From Acidianus manzaensis (GTDB taxonomy: Archaea > Thermoproteota > Thermoprotei_A > Sulfolobales > Sulfolobaceae): 64,000 bases of DNA. Position numbers and translations under genes: made by a program. The notes under the pieces are model-generated. The model did no database searches. It had not been told where the DNA came from and worked only from the letters and a program-made list of their open reading frames with translations. Positions 22,618 to 46,561 of this stretch are shown in pieces (within the stretch, counting starts at the first letter, position 1; each line of letters begins with the position of its first letter). The stretch covers positions 669,501-733,500 of the forward strand of contig NZ_CP020477.1 in NCBI RefSeq assembly GCF_002116695.1, written 5' to 3'.

Positions 22618-23975
22618 GTGGATATTTAGTTGGAGTAGATTATGACGATCCGATTATAAAGTATAGAGGAGATAGAATACTTTATACTTTGAAAAAAGTT
22701 ACGGGAAAAGAGGCTAACATAGATCAGAACTTTTTAATTGATACATATTATGTACACTATTTACCTTTACCATTACTGAAACCTAAATCTGATTTAGCTC
22801 AATCAGATATGATAAAATATTCATTACTTGACATGACCTTATCGTCAGATTTAGTAATTAGAAATAGAAATTATTCAATTGCAAACTCAGCAGTAAGTAT
22901 GGCGTTATCAGTAAGTTATGTTCAAAATTTGATAGAAGAATTAGAAAGAATTAGACGCACATCACAATCAGCAGAAGAAAGGGAAGCGGCAGAACAGATA
23001 CTAAATGGATTAATGAAAGGAAATTCATCAAAAGAAGGTTCAGGTGAAAAGCAAGAACAACAAACACAACAAAGCCAAGCTGCAAATAAGTTATTAAAAC
23101 AAGTTCATGAAAAAGCCTTATCTAAAGCCTCAGAAGACGCTAACTCTGTAAGAAGCATGCAAAGAATAGTAGGAGGTAATGGAGCTGGAACAGGAAGCGT
23201 ATTGAATTTTGAGGGTGATATACATGAAGTTTTAAGGTTGGCAAGAAATACTGAAATTAAGAAAATCTTAGAATTCTTGAGTGGAATTCCAAAGTTAGGA
23301 AGCTTAACTAAGAAGAAAACGACCAAATATGCAAAGGGTGAATTATATGGTTATGAAGAAGGTTCAGATTTAGAAAGATTAGTCCCATCAGAGTTAGCTA
23401 TGCCAGAAGAATTATTCTATGTTAGACTAGCAGAAAGCCAGTTATTGTTATATCAAAAAGAAATTAAAGAAAGTTTAGGTCCTATATATTTACTCTTAGA
23501 TAAATCTGGAAGTATGGATGGAGAAAAAATATTATGGGCAAAAGCTGTAGCTTTAGCGTTATATAGCAGAGCTAGGAGAGAAAATAGAGACTTTTATTTG
23601 AGATTCTTTGATAATATTCCATATCCTCTTATTAAAGTAGTGAAGAACGCCAAAAGTAAGGATGTAATAAAAATGATCGAATACATAGGAAAAATAAGAG
23701 GAGGAGGAGGTACTGATATAAGTAGATCTGTTATATCAGCATGTGAAGATGTTAAAGAAGGTCATGTAAAAGGTGTAAGTGAAGTAGTTATATTAACTGA
23801 TGGAGAAGATAAAATTGCTGAAACAACAGTAAGAAGATCGTTAAAAGATTCTAACTCAACATTAATTAGCGTTATGATTAGAGGAGATAATGCAGATCTT
23901 AGAAGGATTTCAGATACTTACTTAGTAGTATACAAATTAGATCAGAATGATCTACTTAAAGTTGTAGAAGCATAA
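22614..23975 (+). CDS. VWA-domain partner of MoxR (ViaA-like)
   Basis: A 453-residue protein: helical N-terminal region, a Gln/Ser-rich linker near 140-156, and a C-terminal von Willebrand A domain (about 285-453). The MIDAS metal site is visible as Asp296-x-Ser298-x-Ser300 (LDKSGSM) with the distal GGGGTDIS threonine and LTDGED aspartate. The layout is that of ViaA/CoxE-type partners of MoxR ATPases. The start overlaps the ATPase stop (ATGA). It ends 55 bases from the convergent sdhD gene. Confidence 0.88.
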
Positions 23976-24030
23976 TAATATAGCGTATAATTTATTTTTT
24001 AAACAAAAAATTGATATATTACTTTATCCT

Positions 24031-24371
24031 TTATTTCTTAATTTTTTGTAAATAGTCTTTTATGAATGAAAGATCATTATATAAATCTTCCTTAGTAGTT
24101 TTTATCCATAATAATCCTCCAGCAGAATCTTCTATATTTCCTTTAATTTTGAGATCCTTAACTCTGTCCTTCCAATTAAAAGGAATTTTAGAGATTATAT
24201 GAACATATAAATCTCCATCTAGTCTTAAATGAATTTTGCCCCACATTATATCTCCTAATTTATATTCTAATTCTTTTGCAAATGGCGGTTTTCCAGGTCT
24301 TTCGGATACTTCATACCAAGATCCTGTTGTGGCTCCCAATTTCTTTAGTTGAGAAACAATTTCTTCTTCCG

Positions 24372-24375
<4 letters not shown>
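24031..24375 (-). CDS. sdhD: Succinate dehydrogenase subunit D (small soluble subunit, type E)
   Basis: A 114-residue hydrophilic protein with no membrane segments, starting at an ATGA overlap with sdhC. Position and size match SdhD of the Sulfolobus-type complex, where subunits C and D are not the usual haem-binding membrane anchors. I see no cofactor motif. The call rests mostly on operon position after the cysteine-rich SdhC; the sequence itself is not diagnostic. Confidence 0.75.
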
Positions 24376-26197
<1,822 letters not shown>

Positions 26198-26198
26198 C

Positions 26199-27899
<1,701 letters not shown>

Positions 27900-27938
27900 A
27901 AACTAAAACTCTTAAAAAAGCTTAAAAATCATTTCATT

Positions 27939-29005
<1,067 letters not shown>

Positions 29006-29012
29006 AATACTC

Positions 29013-31961
<2,949 letters not shown>

Positions 31962-31974
31962 ATAAGATAAAAAA

Positions 31975-32358
31975 TTATTTGCAATTATCTTTCAATATTT
32001 TTGCCTTTAAAGTATTATCTAGTGATTCCATAATTTTTTTCATTTGATATTTATTATCATCATCACAATAAGTAATTATTCCTTTAATTTCTGTATTATG
32101 CATTTTTTCTAGAATTTTATTTATTTGATCTGGTTTCCAAGTAAAAATTTCCAAACCTAAATCTAAATTATCTAATAACGCTTCTCTCGAATTAGCAAAA
32201 AAATCCCAATATTCTGAATTGCTTATTACATGGGCGATTATCTTCTTTCCACCTTGCATTCTTACATCCCTAAAAATTTTCCTAAAAACTTCGGTTAGTT
32301 CTTCATTCTTAACGTAAACAAGAACTACAATAGGATTGTAATCTATTTTTTGCTCCAT
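31975..32358 (-). CDS. Small conserved alpha/beta protein of unknown function
   Basis: A 127-residue protein; no family assigned. Alternating strands and helices ([65 protein letters not shown]) suggest a flavodoxin- or receiver-like fold without the catalytic acid cluster. It ends 13 bases before the reductase start region on the same strand, so they may be co-transcribed. The 269-base gap upstream (32359-32627) is AT-rich with no supportable gene. Confidence 0.5.
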   Translation of the reverse strand: MEQKIDYNPIVVLVYVKNEELTEVFRKIFRDVRMQGGKKIIAHVISNSEYWDFFANSREALLDNLDLGLEIFTWKPDQINKILEKMHNTEIKGIITYCDDDNKYQMKKIMESLDNTLKAKILKDNCK

Positions 32359-32627
32359 AAAGATAAGAAAAATGGTATAAGTATTAAAAATTATTTAAGA
32401 TAAACTCATTCATGATAGTATTTCAAGGGCAAGGAGAAGATTTTTCTAAAACTTTGAATAATTAGTTTAACTACTTAGCTTAAGTAATATTCATAATTTT
32501 TTATTTTTATAGAATTTCTAAATTTAAAATTTACTTAAAATATCAATTTGTTTTTTATTTTCAAATTTTTTATAATTACAGCATTTTTTGTGAAAATCAT
32601 AAGAGAAAATTATAGAAACTGTTTGGT

Positions 32628-33167
32628 TTAAGAGTTAAGTGAGCGTAAATAATGATTAGAATCAGTTATAACTAGATATCCTCTACTATCTGCAGGGAAC
32701 TCTCTTGTAATTCCTCCAATATATATTACTCTAGCTAGCTTATCCATTTCAAATCTTTTATATTGACCTACTACTATCCAATCCCAAGGCCCTGCATTAA
32801 CACTTTTTCTTAGCTGATCAACGTCACCTTGATGACCATGCAAAATATAATATTTTATTGATGAAACATCAGCTATATACATCGTAGTACCTATAATTTC
32901 TTCCCTATATCTAGGCTCAGCCATTATGCATTTTACTGCATGTGGATCCATATCGCCTTGAACATAAATTATCTGTGCCCAAGGAGCAATACTTCTTATA
33001 ACATAGAGTACATCAATAACTCTAGGACATTCATAATCCCAATAGCATTGGGTAGTATCACCATCTAAAACTATAGTTTCTGGTTCCTCCTTTTTAATTA
33101 TAGTAGATAAAGTACTTTCAATATGTGGTTCTGGAAATCTTATATTACTCATAACTAGGATTTTCAT
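32628..33167 (-). CDS. Metallophosphoesterase-like protein with altered metal ligands
   Basis: A 179-residue calcineurin-like protein. VLDGDTT (GD motif), VQGDMDPH (in place of GNHD) and LHGHQGD (GHxx) are in the right order, but the first motif DxH is replaced by SNIRF and the last GHTH-like motif by GQYKRFEMD. Two-metal catalysis may therefore be altered or lost. Start ATG abuts the asparaginase stop (bases shared at 33167), so both are probably translated together. Confidence 0.7.
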   Translation of the reverse strand: MKILVMSNIRFPEPHIESTLSTIIKKEEPETIVLDGDTTQCYWDYECPRVIDVLYVIRSIAPWAQIIYVQGDMDPHAVKCIMAEPRYREEIIGTTMYIADVSSIKYYILHGHQGDVDQLRKSVNAGPWDWIVVGQYKRFEMDKLARVIYIGGITREFPADSRGYLVITDSNHYLRSLNS

Positions 33168-33982
33168 TATATTTCACCTTCGAAAACAAATATTTTCTTT
33201 TGATCATTAGATTTAACCCCTCTAGCCATTCCGACAGTATTGAAGTAAGCACTTGCATATCCATTATAATCTATACCTATCATTCCTATATTATTCTTTC
33301 CAAAAATATTTGTAACCTTATTTATACTACTTCTTATTGCATCGCATATTGAAAATCCCATAGAAACTAAAATGTCAACTTCTTTTGCTGGTAACATTTT
33401 CAAAATTATTTCGCCTATACCAGTACTTGAAACTGCAATTCTAGGAGTAGCATAATATCCAGCTCCAGGTATAGGAGAATCTCCTACCCTACCTGGTAAT
33501 TTTCCGGAAATTCCTCCAGTGCTAGTACCTGCAACCAGATTATTGTCATTATCTAAAGCTACAGCACCTACGGTATCAGATTCAATTAATGGCTTAAAAG
33601 TAGGAAAATCATCTTCAGCCTCTTTGCCAACTAAAAGTACATGTCTTCCATCTTTCATTACTTGTAAAGCCAGTCTTATAGGATTTCTAACTCTTACTGA
33701 TGCAACTGCACCTACGAGAAATTTATTGCCTAGCATAATTCCTGCATCCATTTCTATTTCTCCTTTAGTATTCTTTACACTACCTTTACCGGCATCAAAA
33801 ACTCCAGAATCTTCCATATAGCTTATTGCTTCTACTACAGCTTCAATAGAACTTCCTGATTTAAATTCTTTATATCCTGCATCCAATGCATTGCTAATCT
33901 CTTTTAATGCTTTATCTGCATCTCTTTCTTTCCAGTTTCCTGCTCCACCGTGAATTAGTAATACGGGTTTTTGGTATCTCAC
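33167..33982 (-). CDS. Isoaspartyl peptidase/L-asparaginase (Ntn hydrolase)
   Basis: A 271-residue plant-type asparaginase. The autocleavage/nucleophile threonine is Thr137 in [11 protein letters not shown], followed by [27 protein letters not shown], the substrate-binding loop. The N-terminal LLIHGGAG strand is standard. It cleaves isoaspartyl dipeptides and asparagine, useful for repair of heat-damaged proteins. Precursor processing into two chains is expected. The divergent 57-base region to the right holds its promoter and that of the membrane protein gene. Confidence 0.9.
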   Translation of the reverse strand: MRYQKPVLLIHGGAGNWKERDADKALKEISNALDAGYKEFKSGSSIEAVVEAISYMEDSGVFDAGKGSVKNTKGEIEMDAGIMLGNKFLVGAVASVRVRNPIRLALQVMKDGRHVLLVGKEAEDDFPTFKPLIESDTVGAVALDNDNNLVAGTSTGGISGKLPGRVGDSPIPGAGYYATPRIAVSSTGIGEIILKMLPAKEVDILVSMGFSICDAIRSSINKVTNIFGKNNIGMIGIDYNGYASAYFNTVGMARGVKSNDQKKIFVFEGEI

Positions 33983-34039
33983 ATGTGTATATTACCATTA
34001 GATATTTTTATTTTTGTTAACTAATACTCAAAGAGGAAA

Positions 34040-34540
34040 ATGAAAGAACCCAATTCACTATTAATATCAATAATATTAATATTATTGCCAGTAATTCCAG
34101 CCTTACTGTTAAATTTCCCTATATTTGTAGGCGCTTCAGTTGTTGGATTTTTAATTTCTGTTTATTATTTCGTAAAATATTTACCTTGGAAAAGTTTGCA
34201 AAATAATGTAATTTCATTATACTTTACTGGAATATTTGCTTTTGGTCTAGCATTAGGAGTATTTCTAGCCTTGCCAGCCAAGCCAAGAGAATTTGCTTTA
34301 GTATCATTAGTAGAATCAATACCATTCTTTATAAGCTTCATATTACTGGTTAAATCTCTTCTACCAAAACTACTTGATAAATCAATAATAAAATTAGGTA
34401 ATGGATATTTTGCAATGTTGATAGTAATTATTATAGGAGCTATTATTGGAAGATTCTTACATAACTTCTACGAACTTATATTTTTATATTCAGGATTTAT
34501 TGCTTTAGGCATAATTGCTTATTTCTACTTTAAAGAATAG
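34040..34540 (+). CDS. Polytopic membrane protein of unknown function
   Basis: A 166-residue protein with five hydrophobic segments (about 5-30, 32-50, 62-80, 88-108, 122-165). Few charged residues; a KPRE loop after the third segment. No recognised family. A GAGG Shine-Dalgarno-like string lies just before the ATG. It is followed 8 bases later by a geranylgeranyl-reductase-family gene, hinting at a membrane-lipid or quinone-related role, which is only inference. Confidence 0.65.
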   Translation: MKEPNSLLISIILILLPVIPALLLNFPIFVGASVVGFLISVYYFVKYLPWKSLQNNVISLYFTGIFAFGLALGVFLALPAKPREFALVSLVESIPFFISFILLVKSLLPKLLDKSIIKLGNGYFAMLIVIIIGAIIGRFLHNFYELIFLYSGFIALGIIAYFYFKE

Positions 34541-34548
34541 GTGAAAAA

Positions 34549-36044
<1,496 letters not shown>

Positions 36045-36065
36045 GTCAGTTGGTTTGACTTATCC

Positions 36066-36950
<885 letters not shown>

Positions 36951-36951
36951 T

Positions 36952-39358
<2,407 letters not shown>

Positions 39359-39390
39359 AAAGAATCTATCACAAACTATCTTATAAATTA

Positions 39391-39422
<32 letters not shown>

Positions 39423-39441
39423 TAACGTATGGGAATAAAAT

Positions 39442-40062
<621 letters not shown>

Positions 40063-40071
40063 ACCCTCTTT

Positions 40072-41148
40072 TTATATTCTAAATCTTAACTTACCTATAG
40101 CTCCACCAAAAGTCTTTCTAACCCATTCAGCTTCAGGTATTTCGTCACTTATAACATAAACCTTAGTACCCATTTTTTCTGCTTCAGTAGATAATTTTTC
40201 AGCCTCACTGTCCTCACTAACTACTAAAGAATCTAAAGCGCCAAGACTTATAGCTTTTTCAATCTCTTCCTTACCATAAACTACAAGTCCATCATCCTTA
40301 GCTAAATGATATTTAATTTCATCAAGCAAATCCTCCACCTCAATATATTTTTGATTCTTTAGAACATCTTTACTTTTCATTACCATTTCTCTTAAACCAG
40401 CCTCTCCTTGATCTCCTAAATCAACTAAAGGTTGAAGTATTAGATTTTTTATCCTATAATCAACATAATCTCCTTCATAGAAATCATTCTTTGCATAACC
40501 TGGCCCACCAAGCAGTATTCCTTTCATTTTCTTTTCTTCCACATAAGGTAAAAAGTAAGCATTAACCTTCTCCCCAACCTCTTTCAAAAAGTTCCCATAC
40601 ATTTCCTCAATTATTCTATCAATTCTTCTTTGAGACTGTCCACCCATCATATGTTTACCTGGTACAAAACCTTCAATTTCCTCCAATTCTTGAATTTTTG
40701 TACCTCTAAGCAAACCTATAGTAGCTTCATCCCTCTCAACTATAATAAGCCCATAAATCTCATTCTCTTCCACCATATCCTCTAAAAATTCAGTATGAAA
40801 AGTTTTATCAGTCCTATAGAAATAAACTGTAATCTTCTCTGGTGGAGAAAACATATAACACTTAAAATCTTCCGTATCAAAATTTTCTCCACAAAATAAT
40901 GCTAATCCATTATCTGGTACTTTATTTATCGGAGTAAGCCTATCGATAGCAGCACTAATAGCAGTTTCTACTGCATCCCTTGTTCGCTTCAACTTAATAT
41001 TCTGAGAAATAGAAGCTTCTTGTCGCAGATTATTAAGAACATCTGCAATAGGTCTGCCAGGCGGAATATATAATGAAAGCAAAACAGTAGCTGGCGCAGA
41101 CCACTTTTTCAATTCTTTTAATAATACCTTTAACTCTTGCTTATTTAT
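40072..41148 (-). CDS. prf1: Peptide chain release factor aRF1
   Basis: aRF1 reads all three stop codons and triggers peptide release. The catalytic GGQ is in [10 protein letters not shown] near residue 165 and the decoding loop is [11 protein letters not shown] (NIKL, where the canonical motif is NIKS). The first recognised start is TTG 41112 (346 residues), but the frame continues upstream with helix [13 protein letters not shown], which belongs to the family's N-terminus; the only position fitting the family start is ATA at 41148 (358 residues), 5 bases after a weak AGGT. No ATG/GTG/TTG lies between the upstream stop and 41112. Confidence 0.9.
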   Translation of the reverse strand: MNKQELKVLLKELKKWSAPATVLLSLYIPPGRPIADVLNNLRQEASISQNIKLKRTRDAVETAISAAIDRLTPINKVPDNGLALFCGENFDTEDFKCYMFSPPEKITVYFYRTDKTFHTEFLEDMVEENEIYGLIIVERDEATIGLLRGTKIQELEEIEGFVPGKHMMGGQSQRRIDRIIEEMYGNFLKEVGEKVNAYFLPYVEEKKMKGILLGGPGYAKNDFYEGDYVDYRIKNLILQPLVDLGDQGEAGLREMVMKSKDVLKNQKYIEVEDLLDEIKYHLAKDDGLVVYGKEEIEKAISLGALDSLVVSEDSEAEKLSTEAEKMGTKVYVISDEIPEAEWVRKTFGGAIGKLRFRI

Positions 41149-41188
41149 TAAATACCTGTCAAAGACTCATCCCTGATCAAATAATAAA

Positions 41189-41217
41189 TTGACTTTCACC
41201 TTAAAAAGTTAAGTCAA
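41189..41217. repeat. Inverted repeat upstream of the aRF1 gene
   Basis: TTGACTT (41189-41195) and AAGTCAA (41211-41217) form a 7-base inverted repeat with a 15-base spacer, 41 bases or more before the aRF1 start region on the minus strand. It could be an operator; there is no further support. The rest of 41149-41404 is AT-rich without a gene. Confidence 0.3.
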
Positions 41218-41404
41218 AAACTATCGTAAGCATTCAGCTAACAGAGTGAGTTAAGACTAGTACATGAAAAATAATCGTTAGTAAAGTAATAATAGGTAAC
41301 TTTAGTACATAAAAAGTAGTTAGAAGATAAATATAGTCAAACTAAATCTTTAATTTAAAAAATTGTTACAAAATATTACTATAATATAATATATTTTAAA
41401 TGTA

Positions 41405-41490
<86 letters not shown>

Positions 41491-41603
41491 TAACAAACAT
41501 ATTTCCAACAAAAAAATAAAAACGTTTTCTATTGCAAAGCTAGTATCTGAGTTTAAGGTTACTTCTATTTCTAAAGATAAAATATAAGTAATAGGTTAAG
41601 TAG

Positions 41604-41631
41604 CAGGGGTGATACCTAGTATCAGGGGTGA
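41604..41631. repeat. Direct repeat CAGGGGTGA x2 flanking a small palindrome
   Basis: CAGGGGTGA occurs at 41604-41612 and 41623-41631, 19 bases apart, and the interval contains GATAC-CTA-GTATC, a 5-base inverted repeat. It is the only G-rich island in an AT-rich gap between the tRNA and a membrane protein gene. No ORF crosses it convincingly. Confidence 0.5.
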
Positions 41632-41736
41632 AACTTGCTATTTGAGACTAGCCCAAAAGAATCATTAACAGATCTATTTGATAGAGAAGATGACAAATCC
41701 AATAGTCAAATGCACAGTTTTAGAATTTTAAAAACA

Positions 41737-42336
41737 TCATATTCTAAACCTCATTAAATACGCCAATATAGCAGAAACAGGAATAGTTAATATATCAATA
41801 ACCGGATAAAAAGAAAACAAACAAAGAATATACAACACCAGAAAAGAAATAAAATCCTGACCAATACTCCTACTTATCCAATCAATAGTATTTCCAACAT
41901 CCATTTTCCCCTTATAAATTGAAGGCAAAAGTAACACAGCAAAAGTTAAAGCCAAAGCATCAAGCAATAACTCCAGAATACCAATCCTCAAAATAGAAAA
42001 AACAAGCAAAAACAAACCCAAAATCAAACCAGAAACAGTAGAATAACCCAAATAATCTAAAAAAGCATCAAGCTTCCTAAATAAATAATCACCTAAAGAA
42101 GCAGAAGCAGAATACATAATAGTCAAACCAATTATGAAATTAGAAATAAGACTAAATGAAGGAACAAAATGCAACAAAAATATCTCAATAAGATACCCTA
42201 TAATAGTGATAATAATAACAGGCAAAATAATAGTAATATTAGATACAAACTCCTTAAAAGCATCCTCAATCAAAGACATAGCCATATAATAAAAACAGAA
42301 TATAAAAAGTAAATCATAAATTGCTGACAGATCCAA
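41737..42336 (-). CDS. Membrane protein of unknown function
   Basis: A 199-residue protein with about six hydrophobic segments (roughly 8-25, 33-55, 62-80, 97-118, 120-138, 160-195) and few polar loops (FRKLDAF, KGKMDVGNTIDW). The arrangement recalls small Yip1-like proteins but I cannot assign it. Its coding strand is unusually T- and G-rich because the top strand here is A/C-rich (see finding on strand composition). It lies next to the dCTP deaminase gene on the same strand with a 35-base gap. Confidence 0.55.
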   Translation of the reverse strand: MDLSAIYDLLFIFCFYYMAMSLIEDAFKEFVSNITIILPVIIITIIGYLIEIFLLHFVPSFSLISNFIIGLTIMYSASASLGDYLFRKLDAFLDYLGYSTVSGLILGLFLLVFSILRIGILELLLDALALTFAVLLLPSIYKGKMDVGNTIDWISRSIGQDFISFLVLYILCLFSFYPVIDILTIPVSAILAYLMRFRI

Positions 42337-42371
42337 TTCTAGAAGTAAAGGCTACAAAAAAGAAAACATCA

Positions 42372-42848
42372 TTAAATAATTTTTCCACCAGCATATATTC
42401 CCTCATAAACCTTCTCAGTAGGCTCATCAAGCTTAATAAAAATCAAATGAGCAACCCTACTTCCCTTCTTAATCTTATTATGATAAAGAGAAGAAATAGC
42501 CAAAGTAATCCTTCCATTATATCCAGCATCAATCACAGTAGGAGGAGCAAAAAACCCATTCCTGGCTAAAGTACTCCTCAAAGTAATCAAGCCAGCCAAA
42601 TCATTAGGCATTTTCAATTCCTCACAAGATTCAAAAAGATAAGTCCTCCCATTTAACTCAGCATAATCATCAAACCTCCTTTCTACAATATCACTCTTCT
42701 TTTCAGGAAGAGAAGAATTACCTTCAACTTCATAATATTTATCACCACAAATTCTTAAATCATAACCATTCTCCCTAACACTATCAACAGAATAATTTAG
42801 TATAACACTACCAAGAAGCTTACTTATAGACTGATGACTCAAAATCAC
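42372..42848 (-). CDS. dcd: dCTP deaminase (dUTPase superfamily)
   Basis: A 158-residue trimeric nucleotide hydrolase fold. [10 protein letters not shown] near residue 93 and [17 protein letters not shown] near 103-119 match the dCTP deaminase signature with the catalytic glutamate/aspartate region; the YDLRICGD segment is near residue 30. It converts dCTP to dUTP (possibly also to dUMP in bifunctional archaeal forms). The C-terminal glycine-rich lid is short (YAGGKII). Cytoplasmic. Confidence 0.85.
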   Translation of the reverse strand: MILSHQSISKLLGSVILNYSVDSVRENGYDLRICGDKYYEVEGNSSLPEKKSDIVERRFDDYAELNGRTYLFESCEELKMPNDLAGLITLRSTLARNGFFAPPTVIDAGYNGRITLAISSLYHNKIKKGSRVAHLIFIKLDEPTEKVYEGIYAGGKII

Positions 42849-42931
42849 ATTTTTAAATTATAACCCCAATTTTAAAAATAAATCATTAACTTTCTTCAAA
42901 CACATAATCTAATTCCAAAGAGGTATTTCAA

Positions 42932-43840
42932 ATGACAATAGATGAAGAAGAAAAAGCTTACAAACTATATGAAGATTACAAAAAAACAAAAAACAAGAAA
43001 AACCTAGAAGAAATAATTAAATTATTATCATCAAAAAAAGACATAAACTCATTAAACCTCCTATCCCTAGCTTACATAAACCTAGAAAAATACGATCAAG
43101 CAATAGAATTACTTGACGAAGCAATCAAAAAAACAAAAGACGAAGAAGACAAATCAATCCTATTATTCAACAAAGCATTAGCATTAAAATCAAAAGGAAA
43201 CCTAACAGCATCATACCAAACACTAAAACAAATCTCACCAAAATCATCAATTTACCAACATTCAAGAAGATTCCTAGCACAAATCTGCATATCATTCGGA
43301 GATCTTCACTATTTAGAAGAAGCAAAAGAAATCCTAGAAAACTTCGAAATCCCAAACGAAGACTTAATAATCACATACATACTCCTTTCTAGATTAAAAT
43401 ACAAAGAACTATACAAAAAAGCAGTAAAACTAGCAAAAGACCTAAAAAACGAAAAACTACTAGCAGAAGCATTACTCTCATCAGATGATGAAGAAGAACT
43501 ACAACAAGCACTACAAATCTTCAGAAAACTTAAAGATACAACAGGAGAAGCAAAAGCATTATACAAACTATCACTAAAAAATCCCTCATTACTTTACGAA
43601 GCAGTACAAAAATTAGAAGAATCAGGAAACAAAGAAACCAAAGAAACACAAATACTCCTTTACCAACTTTATAAAAACACTGGAATAATAGACTTCTTAA
43701 AACAATCAATAAAAATAGCAGAAAAATACGAAGACTACTTATTCCTAGCCAGAAGCTACGTCGAACTCTCTAAAAAAGAAAACGAAATAGAAAATTTAAG
43801 AAAAGCAGTAAACTATTACGAAAAATACATCTCCAAATAG
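42932..43840 (+). CDS. TPR-repeat protein
   Basis: A 302-residue helical protein. At least three tetratricopeptide-like units are visible ([65 protein letters not shown] in pieces), with further repeats to the C-terminus. TPR arrays mediate protein-protein contacts; no partner can be named. Its codons are strongly A- and C-biased like the downstream ATPase. It ends 39 bases before the P-type ATPase start. Confidence 0.75.
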   Translation: MTIDEEEKAYKLYEDYKKTKNKKNLEEIIKLLSSKKDINSLNLLSLAYINLEKYDQAIELLDEAIKKTKDEEDKSILLFNKALALKSKGNLTASYQTLKQISPKSSIYQHSRRFLAQICISFGDLHYLEEAKEILENFEIPNEDLIITYILLSRLKYKELYKKAVKLAKDLKNEKLLAEALLSSDDEEELQQALQIFRKLKDTTGEAKALYKLSLKNPSLLYEAVQKLEESGNKETKETQILLYQLYKNTGIIDFLKQSIKIAEKYEDYLFLARSYVELSKKENEIENLRKAVNYYEKYISK

Positions 43841-43879
43841 AGGGCAAAGAAAAAATACCCTCAGACAATATTCCGTAGT

Positions 43880-46267
<2,388 letters not shown>

Positions 46268-46474
46268 AACAATCACTTTTTATTAAAGACCAAAATAATT
46301 AACTCGAGTAGAGGAAAATAATCCCTAAGATATATAAATTTTCAAAATAAAACTATATGTGCCTTTAGATTTAATCATTAAAAAGATTATTATCAGATTA
46401 TAAAATAAACGAAAATACTTAATGCCATTTTAAAAACTGTGGTATTAAAATAATATAATTTTATATACTCATAA

Positions 46475-46490
46475 ATAACCAATTAGTTAT
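46475..46490. repeat. Near-palindrome upstream of slaA
   Basis: ATAAC-CAATTA-GTTAT: 5-base arms with a central AATT on the same symmetry axis, 72-87 bases before the slaA ATG. The 294-base gap 46268-46561 otherwise holds AT-rich promoter DNA and no gene; I looked for ORB-like origin boxes there and saw none. Confidence 0.35.
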
Positions 46491-46497
46491 AGAGTTC

Positions 46498-46537
<40 letters not shown>

Positions 46538-46561
46538 AAAGAGATATGGTTTAGATCTAGT

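Noticed and set aside
32412..32465. 17-codon open frame on the plus strand
   Set aside because: Too short, no conserved look and no promoter or ribosome binding site that sets it apart from chance in AT-rich DNA.
41591..41660. C/D-box small RNA at the G-rich repeats
   Set aside because: GTGATAC only partly fits box C and no CTGA box D lies at a suitable distance.
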